Shown here: positions 34,583 to 64,000 of the stretch, one piece after another
How positions within the stretch are numbered: position 1 is the first letter of the stretch
Layout of the letters: every line of letters starts with the position of its first letter
Origin: Hypomesus transpacificus
Taxonomy: Eukaryota; Chordata; Actinopteri; Osmeriformes; Osmeridae
Direction of reading: 5' to 3'
NCBI RefSeq assembly: GCF_021917145.1
Contig: NW_025813703.1
Span: forward strand, 372,001 to 436,000
Length of the DNA: 64,000 nt
Program-made: the position numbers and the translations under genes
Notes under the pieces: generated by a model
Database searches by the model: none
Told to the model about the DNA's origin: nothing
What the model saw: only the letters and a program-made list of their open reading frames with translations

Positions 34583-35076
34583 CAGTCCCCTCAGCAGCCA
34601 GGCAGCGTCAGTCCCATCAGCAGCCAGACAGCCTCAGTCCCCTCAGCAGCCAGCCAGCCTCAGTCCCATCAGCAGCCAGACAGCCTCAGTCCCTTCAGCA
34701 GCCAGCCAGCCTCAGTCCCCTCAGCAGCCAGCCAGCCTCAGTCCCTTCAGCAGCCAGCCAGCATCAGTCCCTTCAGCAGCCAGACAGCCTCAGTCCCTTC
34801 AGCAGCCAGACAGCCTCAGTCCCCTCAGCAGCCAGCCAGCCTCAGTCCCTTCAGCAGCCAGCCAGCTTCAGTCCCATCAGCAGCCAGCCAGCTTCAGTCC
34901 CTTCAGCAGCCAGCCAGCCTCAGTCCCCTCAGCAGCCAGGCAGCCTCAGTCCCATCAGCAGCCAGGCAGCCTCAGTCCCCTCAGCAGCCAGCCAGCCTCA
35001 GTCCCTTCAGCAGCCAGCCAGCCTCAGTCCCTTCAGCAGCCAGGCAGCCTCAGTCCCTTCAGCAGCCAGGCAGCCT
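34583..35076 (+). repeat. minisatellite, 19 copies of a 26 bp unit
   Basis: The unit CAGTCCCTTCAGCAGCCAGC + CAGCCT repeats over 494 bp, exactly 19 periods, with substitutions at a few fixed positions (CCC/CCT/CCA before TCAG; CAGC/GAGC-type changes). Because 26 is not a multiple of 3 and the unit lacks stop codons in the plus frames, it gives a 198-codon open frame rich in S, Q, P and A with a 26-residue period. That frame has no splice or start context of a gene and is treated as an artefact. Confidence 0.92.
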
Positions 35077-38000
35077 GCATTGTCACGTCAGAGCAGGTGC
35101 AGGCTGGGGCCTGCCAACACGGGACACCTGCGCTGCATATGCAGCGCAACTGAAATAAACTGATGAAAGGTGTAGTCAGTGAATAATGAATGAGTGAAAT
35201 GAATGCATTTTGTCAAATGAATTTGAAAAAAATGTGGTTAAACACGTTTTAATCTAGTGTTTTGGCACAATTAAATACACTTTTGATAAGTACTGTCCAG
35301 CGTCTGTGTGATTCATTTGAATGATCAAGAATGATCCAATTGAATGAAAGAAAAAAAAGGCGTGTACTCATGAATACTGAGGTATCGCTCTCTTATGTAC
35401 AGTATGCAGTTTATAACACATACACTAAATGTTTAAAATCTATGAGGGATGTCGAAATATGTGTGATATGACAACCTATTTCGCTGATAAAAACTAAAAC
35501 TTTTACTTTTAAATGTGCTCCAACTTTTTGAAAATACCAATAGTTCATAATGATTCTTGGAAATGTCACTGCAATGAATAACTTTCTAAAATATGATGTG
35601 TGTGTGCATGCATGCATTTGTGTCGTTTGTGTTTGTACGGCATTTTTGTATGTGTGTATGTTTAAAGTGGGGGGCACTATAGGTTTGGATGACATTTGGA
35701 GAAAGGTCAGATGTAGAGAGACCTGTGAATGATCACTTTCACTTCGTCCTCCATCTGCTCTGTAGCTATCCACTGATTGTGATTTCCTTATTATTCCTGA
35801 GTCATTCGTGTTTTAAGGATTTCTCAAAAGAAATGTTGGGTTAATAAGAGGAAACACAAGCAGAGTCAACTAATAAGTGGTATGGAATCAGGTCTGCCAT
35901 ACAGGTTCTTGTGACAGGTGTATGTGTGTATGGACATGGGATCAACAGCTAAAGCTGCTGGAGACTTTCTCAGTGTTTTGACCTCAACCCCCATCTCTCT
36001 TCCCCCATCACAGTCTGACATAGAATCCTGTCCTTACCCGTTTTTAAGCAGGCTCTCTCTGGTAGCTAGATACATTTGAGCTTCCAGACCTTATAAGCCA
36101 TTCATGACTTACCAACTCCGGTTACACCTCATTCAGTGATCTACGACCAAGCATGTTTTAGGGGCTCACATGCAGGACAGTCGCTGTACAGTTCTAGTGG
36201 TGGCTGCACAACATTTTGCATTGGGAGATTATACTGGACTGTTAAGAGAAATGCTGTTTCTTGATTTCTGACTATTTATGGGCTCGAAATAAAAGCTAAC
36301 ATTGTTTAGTTACTTACTGTAAAGTATGTGTTCAGAGTTCCAAGATAGTCGTAATGGGTGCATCTGGGTATTATATTGTTTTTTTGCTTTGTTGGTAAAA
36401 CAGACTAATACATTTTAAATTTGCACAGACCCCAATAATGAAATCCTAAATGATATGTTGTGATGTGCAGAGTACCCCTTAAGGGTACATAGAGTAAGAT
36501 TTTAACATGAGAACAAATCTGAACCTTGGACAGCACCTTGTCTTCTTTTCCGAATGTAAAGGTGGATACACTCTTGCCTGTCTTTTATGACTACATGTGA
36601 CTAAAAACAATGACAACCACTCATTCAAAACAAATTCCTCACCCATACTATATTGTCTAGTTTGCTAGTGAGCTAGGTTTAAAAATGTGGATTGTGTGTG
36701 TGTGTATGTTTATTGGTTCCCGTCACTACAAGCCCAAGGCTGGGGCCGAGGACAGGATCGAGGCTGGGACCAAACCTGAAGCCATGACCAGGGCAGAGGC
36801 TGGGACTGGAGTCGAGGCTGGGGCCAGGGTAGAGGTCCAGGGATGAGGATGGGACTGCAGGACTTGGCAGAGCTCACCCCAGAATGACATGGGGAATGAC
36901 GTGACTGATCCATGGCTTCTCCTCAAACCACTAAAGCTGCATGGTGACTGATCCAGGTATGGCCCTGATGACATTTAAAAAAAATTGTGTGTGTGGGGGA
37001 GGGGGGGGGGTGCATGGCGGGTCGGGTCGTAGGCGTGGCTAACACAGCACTTTACAACTGGCTCTGGAACCAATCGTCACTCCTAATGACTAAACCAGAG
37101 GCAGAGTGGGGAGAAGTTTACAGACCCATCTTACATCATCTAGTAGTAACAATTTAAATACAATATAAAAAATGTTGTCCATTGGATGTGTGTTAGCTTT
37201 ACAGTAGGTGATGCTTTTGACTTTTGCTTTTTAAAGTAGTTCAACACAGGTAATCCTGTTTGTTTCATAGTTTTTTATGATGTATAATATACAAAAAATG
37301 TTTTTATGGTTAAAAGAACATGACATTGTTTACAAGAGCACAGATTCTACATAGATCTCTTAATTTTGCTCTCAAAGTGCACCAGATTGATGTGTTTAAC
37401 TCTGAAGTAAAATGTGTAAAATTGTACGCATTTTCTTCCGGGGGACCATGCCTCTGGACACCCCTAGAGGGTTGGGGGTTCGCCGTACCCTTCTCACCTT
37501 TTTACCCCTGACCTGTTTGCATGCCTGTTATTAGCAAGGGGGTTTAGCACTTTTCCAAGGCACTGTATTCATGTCACAATCTCATTGGGAGCTGAGCACC
37601 CCTAAAAGCCCCCCACCCCCAACTCTATGGTTCATTTGCATCGCCGTTTGGTGGGTAATCAGCATATTGAGGTTGTCATGAGGGATGATAAGGTTTGTAT
37701 GATGTAATCAAATCAGACTCTTCAGGTGTGGCAAGATGTTGGCACTGTGTGGTCTGGTTGACCTCACTACAGTTATGTTGTGGTCATTTGAACTTTATTT
37801 TCAGGCTTTTCACAAACTTAGTCCACCACATAAAACTAATTATTTGAGTGAATAAACATTAAATTGTTCTTTCTGATCTGGATTACATAATCTCTTCATG
37901 CTCTAAATCACTACGTTTACATGATGGTATCAATTCGAATCTAGCTTTATTCGGATAATGCAAATTTTTTGGGCAACTGCTATAGTGATTGCCATGACAA

Positions 38001-40223
38001 GATCAAACATTGTCATGCATGCATAAATTGTGTAGAAAAGGGTCACTTTTACTCCAAACAACTTTCACTGACAGTTTCCATGGGCTAGGGATTTGAATGT
38101 TCATTGTTTCTATTCTATGAAATATATCATGCAGTTAGGTAGGCCTACTTTGAATTGTATAGTTTCCTGGTACCATTGTTACCATAACATATTAATAACG
38201 CAAACACAAATTGTGACAAGGCCAAAATTATGCTTTTTATGAAATAGTTTTTCTTCTGGTGAAGCTGACAAACCTTCTCTCTCTATATATATGTTCTGGT
38301 TCTAAATAGTTCCATATGTCTTTACACATGTACACACTCACTCTTTCTGTCACAGACATGCACACAAAGTACACAAAGTCCACCAAGATCATGTTGGTTA
38401 ATCCAGTAAGCTTCCTTGTCAGGTCTGCTGCTGGTGACGCACTGAAACCTTGGGTCAGCTCAGCACTAGCTGAAAGTATCATCTCAATGACCCCCCCAGC
38501 CCAGCCTCACTTAACCTCAATGCCACGTTCAACTCTGGTGCCCCCCTCACACGACCGAACATCAGGTACATGTTGATATTCTGTTATCTCTGGAAATAGC
38601 CATGTGGTCTGCAAGGCTGCAAGCCAGCCAAGGTGGCTTGGTTAGGTAACACATAATCACACAGGGCTATTAGCTTAGCCAGTTGTACTGTGTTGTCTTG
38701 TGCCCCCACCATACTGAAGTTTAATTAGCCAGCACGAAAGCTGTTGGTGGCTAATGATAGGAGCCCGTGTCAAGCCATGGATGGGGCTGATTTAAAACAC
38801 CAGCGCTCAAAAGCCTCTCGGCTCCTGAGCTGAAGTTCTACAGCTCATAACTGAGGAGGGAAGCCGCAATGTTCATTGTCACAGACCAAGGCACGCTGAA
38901 GCCGAATCTTAATGCAACAGCAGTAGTCTGACCGAGAAGCAACCGTGTCTGGCGGTAGCATGGGGCTTTCCTTCACAGTCCCTGAAGACCCAGTATATCT
39001 GTAGCGTGATGCCTAACCCTAGTCTCTTGATTAGGTTTGGGGAACAAGAATGATTGAGCATTATGATTTGGCTATTGGCTATTTCATGCACAATATCACG
39101 ATTTCCTCTTTAAGCAAATCTTGTACAACCCTAAAAAAATCAGAATCTTTGCAAATTATGGAAATGTATCCATTGAGGATTCTGTGTGCACATCACCTCT
39201 GCAAAAAGTACTGCCTTGTTCAATTTACCACCACCAGCAGCAATGTCTGTGGTGATACACGTTTTATTTATGTGTTTAGTGTATAACATTTCAGTATACA
39301 AAAGGTTCTGAATGAATATCCTCAAATTCATGTTGATATATTATGAATACCTCTTAACTTGGCTCAGAAGGTCTGCAAGATTAGCTGATTCAGCATGAGA
39401 TAGCAGCCAGTGGTCAGTGTCTTCATAAGGCTATTAAGACAGTAGTCCTTGCATAAGCCCATAGCACATATACTAATCCCTCACACATCTACTCTTGGAG
39501 CTCAAGGCAGACATATTTGTTATAGATTTCTTCCTCAACTGCTGGCCCTCAATTTATAATTGTAAGGGCTGTAATGTAATATGGATTTAAAGCATGAAAA
39601 TTCATGAAACTGAAACTGAAATTAAACTAGACAGTGTATTTCCTGCAGAAAATGCGTTGGAATAGGCCTACTGAAAGCTGAAAGCTGAAATTATTATTAT
39701 AATTTTTATAATTTAGGGTTTTGTCAAAATGTAGAAGTTTAAATGTTTAAAAGTTTAAATGCTGTCTGTAGCTAGTTTAAATGCTGTCTGTAGTCTGTAA
39801 CTGAGTCAGAAGAAGGATTTGAAAGGAAAAATAGCTAAATTGGAAAACCATGTAAAAAATATTGTGAATATTGATTTACATTAATTTAAGCATAAGAGGT
39901 AGAAAGTTGAAAGTCATAGCTGGTTTAATACGGTTTTAATAGCTGAAAATTTGAAGGAGCTGAAAGGTGCGACGGAAGAAATAGAATAACATGAAGAAGT
40001 TGAATAGAGATTCGAAGAACAATATGGTTGGAATGCTGAAGCAGCAACTACAACTTTTCATGCGCATTTGGATAAATACATGGTCATAATGAGTCAGATA
40101 TTGAAGGAATCTTTTAGTAACGCTGTAAGCATTTAAACAACCAATAGACTCATTTGGTATGAACTTCACATCACATTATCATTTAAGTGCTGGGTTCTTG
40201 TTACCAAGGAGACACAAACTTCC
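35077..40223. other. intergenic stretch between psmg2 and ncald
   Basis: No gene seen. It includes an imperfect GAGGCTGGG-type repeat near 36733-36840, short GT tracts near 35600 and 36696, and a poly-G tract near 36996-37010. The stretch spans the likely join between the two ancestral gene blocks. Confidence 0.5.
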
Positions 40224-40262
40224 ATTGGCTCGTGTACCACGTGCCTAGAGGCTTTGACGTCA
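40224..40262 (+). promoter_or_regulatory. probable ncald promoter: CCAAT, E-box and CRE in 40 bp
   Basis: An inverted CCAAT (ATTGG, 40224-40228), a perfect E-box CACGTG (40238-40243) and a perfect palindromic cAMP response element TGACGTCA (40255-40262) lie within 39 bp. They sit just before a candidate leader exon that ends in a strong donor. CRE and E-box control would suit a neuronal calcium sensor, but this is inference from motifs alone. Confidence 0.5.
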
Positions 40263-40279
40263 GCGGTGGAGGCAGGGTG

Positions 40280-40499
40280 AGCTGACTATGGGCTTAGCTG
40301 TGGGTTCGTAGCTCGGAAGAATCTTGTGGAGTTTGAGACGAAGCAGTCGGTATCTCCACGACATATCCCTTGCAACCTGTTGCTGCTCCAACAACTTGCA
40401 CTTCTAAAGCTTGTATAGCTGCAAACTACTTTCAGCTTGCGACACACCAGGTTATGGACTATTAGAAACTTACTTAACACCCACAGTATAACAAGAAAG
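40280..40499 (+). other. ncald: candidate non-coding first exon of ncald
   Basis: Sequence following the promoter motifs ends in a near-perfect donor, AAG|GTGAGC, at 40499/40500. No long frame opens in it. The first ncald coding exon begins at an acceptor (47403) with 22 bp of untranslated leader before the ATG, so at least one upstream non-coding exon must exist, and this is the best candidate. The 5' end is a guess. A further small leader exon after the acceptor near 40827 is possible. Confidence 0.42.
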
Positions 40500-50078
<9,579 letters not shown>

Positions 50079-52285
50079 AGACTTGCGTCTTCCATTCTCT
50101 ACGATTTTCATTCAGATCATTTCAAAATACCCTGTCAACACCAGAGCACTGATGAGAACTTGAGCTATGGAGAACGGAGTCGACAGTTGTCGCGAGAGGC
50201 ACACGCATGTACACACAATCATAGACGCAAAGCATGTACTTGATGTACACAATTTAAAACACACAGAGAAGAAAAAAAAGAATGTCCAGTCATTCAGCCA
50301 CTGACTGGCATGCGTGCTTGTCTCCAATTGTCTGGTCAAAGCCCTGGTCTGCCAACATCATTGGCCTTAGGGCACGCTACCACACTAAGGACCGAATTCC
50401 CATCTAAGACTTACAATACCAAATCTAAAGTGCCCTCTTAAGATCGGGAGCACATGTCTGAGGTATTTTAACAACACCTTTGCTGAGTATCATTCAAGTT
50501 CACAAATGTTTTCTCTTTGAACATCCTTTTAAATTTGAAGCATCTGTACTGATCACAAGGAATAATGTTCAACCCTCCTGTATTCCTGTGTTGTCTAATG
50601 CTTAGTCAAGGGAAGATTTATTGACATTTCTGTAAGCGATTTGATGAATCCCCTTGATTGCAGTTATCCTGCGACTCTTAAACACTGGATACACTGATCT
50701 GAATGAGCCTTTCATGATGGGATGCTACTGTGAGAGAGGGGCTTGGGACCTAGAGTAGTATTTCTGACAACCCCTAGAGGAGAGTATAATCACCACACAG
50801 GAGAAGGTCACATGACTTCAAAATGTATTTTAAAGGGACAATGTACCAAACTTAAGTTGTTGTATTGAGAGTGAGTCTTTAGTACAGATTACTTGTGTAC
50901 ATACATACACACCTACACCACATCATACATAAAACCTGTCACGCACCCACACACCATCTGTTATCCTTTATCTTCACCATCAATCAAGGAAGAGTATATG
51001 AGCAAAATATGTAGGCAATATATAGATGATATACTTTCCTTTACTTTGTGATTATGTTGGGGCTTCTGCCACAGTAAAAGAGATTCACTTAAGGTTTAAA
51101 TTTTAAATCACTGTAAATGCATCAATCTTTTTATTTTTATTTGCGAACATGATATAAAAGTCTACAGTATATTCATATTTATGCTAGAAGTGTAAAGAAA
51201 AAAGAGAGGACCACACATTTTGCTATGCATTTACCTTTGTCTATATTTGGCTGTCATCAGACTGACCCAGAAACAGCTTTCCCTTTCAAGAAGAAAATAG
51301 AGAATACTTCCCCTATCAAAGCTGAGCACAAACATATTAATTTCATACATGTCAACTGTAAATCTTTGGTGTATGGTATGTGCAGTAACTGTATGCTGTT
51401 TATTGCTCAAATTGTATGGTATACATAGTGTAAAAAAAAATCAGGAGGCCTCATCTTTATTTAATGGATGTTGAGGATGTGATTATTGGAAACTGTTTCA
51501 TGTCAGCTGTTCAGTGAGTTTGCACAGTTATTTTACAGTCTAAGTGTATTGCATGCATGTTCTCTATACAGATGCATTTGTACTTTTTCAAGTAATCAAA
51601 AATATGAATTGAATTGGTGAAATTGACCATTGTAGATTCTATGGCAACAAAAATCTAAAAGGTGTTTTTTCAGCATGTATGAAGTCAATTTCTGCAAAGC
51701 AAATTTCTGCAACCAAAAAGCCTACTGGAAACCCAATATTACTGATGCACAACACAAGACCCAGGGATTTGCAGAAACACATCCAGACCTTGTACTAGAC
51801 AGGGAACGATATATACACAGGGATATATCAATCCAGCCACATCAGGTCTACAAGATTGTAAATGGAATGTGGGCTTAGAGCTCTGTCAGGAACTATGTGC
51901 TGTTCTCCTTAAAGCTACTGTTACACACCTACTGCACTGCCTATTGCACACACCTGAATGTTAAGGATCACTGCTTGTTTTATAAACAAGAAAAGGGTGT
52001 AAAGAGGTTTGTAAAAAGTGAAAAAAGTTTTTAACATTTTTCAAATATAGCAGCAGGTAAATGTCACTATCTCATACAATAGCATTTTGTGGTCAAGTGC
52101 CAAATGTATCCGCTAAAGAAAACAGTATTGTACCGATTTATACAGTACAATTCTTACCTGTCGGTTAAAATCTGTATCACAGTATCATTTTGTAGATTTT
52201 GTATTGTTACTTGCATTGTGTCAGTGGAGCTTTAAAAGACAGGAGTCTGTTTTTGACTATTAAATAAAGAAAACATTTTAAAAAA
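50079..52285 (+). other. ncald: ncald 3' untranslated region with poly(A) signal
   Basis: About 2.2 kb of non-coding sequence after the stop, ending at AATAAA (52263-52268). Long 3' untranslated regions are usual for neuronal calcium sensors. No other gene is visible. The end lies about 150 bp from the probable end of the convergent grhl2 transcript. Confidence 0.5.
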
Positions 52286-52432
52286 TTGAGAATCTTTTTT
52301 TTTTTTTCAAACATAGCCAGACATCCCAAGAAAAGCTAACGTTTTTTTTTTTTTACTAATACAATATCTCTTTAATTATAACTCTTGACTATCTATTTAA
52401 CTTGAAACATAACTATGCACAAATTTGATTTT

Positions 52433-52438
52433 TTTATT
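52433..52438 (-). terminator. candidate grhl2 poly(A) signal
   Basis: AATAAA on the minus strand, about 1.4 kb after the grhl2 stop codon. Further minus-strand AATAAA-like sites exist between here and 53815, so the exact end is open. Confidence 0.4.
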
Positions 52439-53814
52439 CAGAACAAACAAATTTACATTTTCACCACTCAATATATAAAAAAAATCCACAAATAAGTAAC
52501 TTGAAAGGATACAAATGCACTTAAGTACTTGTTTAAAAGAAATGACGGATGGTTGAGCCAAAAGCCACAAAAATAAATAAGACAGCTAAGAGTAAGACGC
52601 CATATAAACACATAGGATCCACATGAAGTCTCTCATCTTATGCACATGACACTTGAAACCTTGGACCATTTCAGTATACTTGATAAGACTTGCTAGAGCT
52701 GCCCACTTCCATACTAAGTATATACACTTATTTACACTGCAGTACAACATTTCTACTTGACTATCAGTGGCCATTATTTGGAACAAAAACATACAAATAC
52801 AGAGAAATAAAACTGACACTTATTTTAATATATACTTGCACAACAAATGGATGAATATTATTACTGCTCACTCAAAATGCAATAATTTGAGCAGTTCAAG
52901 AAGGCATGAATTATTTTAAGTTCATCCTGACTTTCAAATGTAAGAGAAAAGATACTGTTATTGCACAGACTGGCACTTTTAAATGAGACTAAACACCCCA
53001 ATTTTAGCCTTAGCACCTCCCTTCATATTTTAGATATTGTGTGGTAATTTCTCATGAATATTTATTTTGGGTCTTCCTAAAAAGCTTGACATGATTCAGG
53101 TTAGCCTAGTGGTATTACCAGCTGGAATTCATACGACCCCTTCCAGTGAGGATGAAATTATAATCCAAAAGGGCACCTCTACATCATTAATTATTTCGAA
53201 TCTTTTTAATCACTAGGGACAAAACAGATGGGAATAACTAACAAAAAGGCTACTCCAAAATAACCATTGTGAAAAGAATTGTCGGAATCAAAACCAGGAT
53301 GGATGTGTTTAGTCATGTGTGAGCAGTGAACATAGGTTTTAAAAGTGGTTTTGGTGTTTAGTTGCTCTTGAAAATTGTGTGAAATCTTTTGAGTCTAAAG
53401 TTGTATCCTAATTTCTTATGCACTTTGAATGAGGAAAATATCCTGTGACAGGATGTGGAACGATTCAGACATGGAGAGAACAACTCTTGTGCATCCTTCT
53501 CCTTTCTGTCCTTCTTCCTCCTTGTCTGTCTGCGGATTTTAGTTGAACTGGATAGAGGCTGGTCCCAACACTTGTGACAGGGCTAAGATACAATTTGTAT
53601 CCCCATTTTGAGTGGTCTCCAGTCACACTAGCCTTTCACTGGGGCTTTGGATCAGAAGTTAGTCACAAACCAATTAACTGTCCCGAACAACTCAGCTAAT
53701 CAACTATCAGGTACCACAGGGTCGCAAATCTCAACCAATCAGCTGTTTGGCTCCACCTAGTCTTGGCCTCTACAGTCTCGTCTCAACCAATCAACAATCA
53801 GATTCCTTTGTTCT

Positions 53815-63603
<9,789 letters not shown>

Positions 63604-64000
63604 CTGTGGAAGTCATCAAGAGAATTAAACAACTTCAGCACATGACATGGAAATCAACTAAAAAAGGAACACGATTTTCACCGGTATACATGCTCACATT
63701 TGAGTATTTTAAATGTTTATATCAAGACTATAAAGAACATAATATTGTATGTAGTTGGTATGCTTAGCAGGGCTCACAGAATTGCAACTAAATTGCTCAT
63801 ACACAGCACAGCAGAACGTTTGCTACGTTCAAGTCTATTTAATCAATATTTCAGTTTTGTTTTGAATATAGCAACTGTATATTTATATGTATATAACGAC
63901 TTTGTATACATTTACCATGGATACTACAAATATAAAGCTGATGGCATTTGAATAAAAGCTTTCAAACACTAACATGTTCTATTCAAACAATATTTCCTGT
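63604..64000. other. grhl2 intron, right edge of window
   Basis: Sequence upstream of the acceptor at 63603 on the coding strand. No further grhl2 exon is visible before the window ends; the upstream exons must lie beyond 64000. Confidence 0.6.

Noticed and set aside
34562..35158. 198-codon open frame as a Ser/Gln/Pro-rich protein gene
   Set aside because: It is the translation of a 26 bp tandem repeat that lacks stop codons; there is no domain, no splice context and no homology signal outside the repeat.

Overview
The window is vertebrate nuclear DNA, almost certainly from a ray-finned (teleost) fish. It holds short coding exons with GT/AG introns, AT-rich introns, many CA/GT microsatellites, fish-type Tc1-like and hAT-like DNA transposon remnants, and a tRNA-derived SINE ending in the common fish 'ctctggataagag.gtctgctaaatg' tail. 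There is no bacterial, phage or CRISPR content, and I found no previously undescribed biological system. The value lies in six real genes whose exons can be reconstructed, plus a well-populated set of small mobile elements.

Layout, left to right: (1) 301-340, minus strand: first coding exon of a probable ldlrad4, whose rest lies beyond the left edge; a candidate non-coding upstream exon sits near 15.46-15.6 kb, and the stretch between is intron full of transposon debris and a 10 x 29 bp minisatellite. (2) 17.7-20.7 kb, minus: complete seh1l (nucleoporin/GATOR2 beta-propeller), 8 coding exons, 358 aa. (3) 21.6-29.2 kb, plus: complete ptpn2 (TC-PTP), 10 coding exons, 394 aa, head-to-head with seh1l over about 0.9 kb. 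(4) 30.8-33.0 kb, minus: complete psmg2 (proteasome assembly chaperone 2), 7 coding exons, 259 aa, tail-to-tail with ptpn2. (5) about 40.2-52.3 kb, plus: ncald (neurocalcin delta), with a promoter and leader exon near 40.2-40.5 kb and three coding exons at 47.4-50.1 kb, 192 aa. (6) 53.8-63.6 kb, minus: the 3' 12 coding exons (391 aa) of grhl2, a Grainyhead-like transcription factor, tail-to-tail with ncald and running off the right edge.

The genes do not form a functional pathway. Their order records chromosome history: psmg2-ptpn2-seh1l-ldlrad4 matches a block of human chromosome 18p11, and ncald-grhl2 matches human 8q22. The two blocks are joined here between about 33 and 40 kb, where a 19 x 26 bp minisatellite lies; CEP76 and CEP192, expected from the human order, are absent. 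Exon boundaries were set by reading splice sites by eye and checking that phases sum correctly; transcripts were not available.
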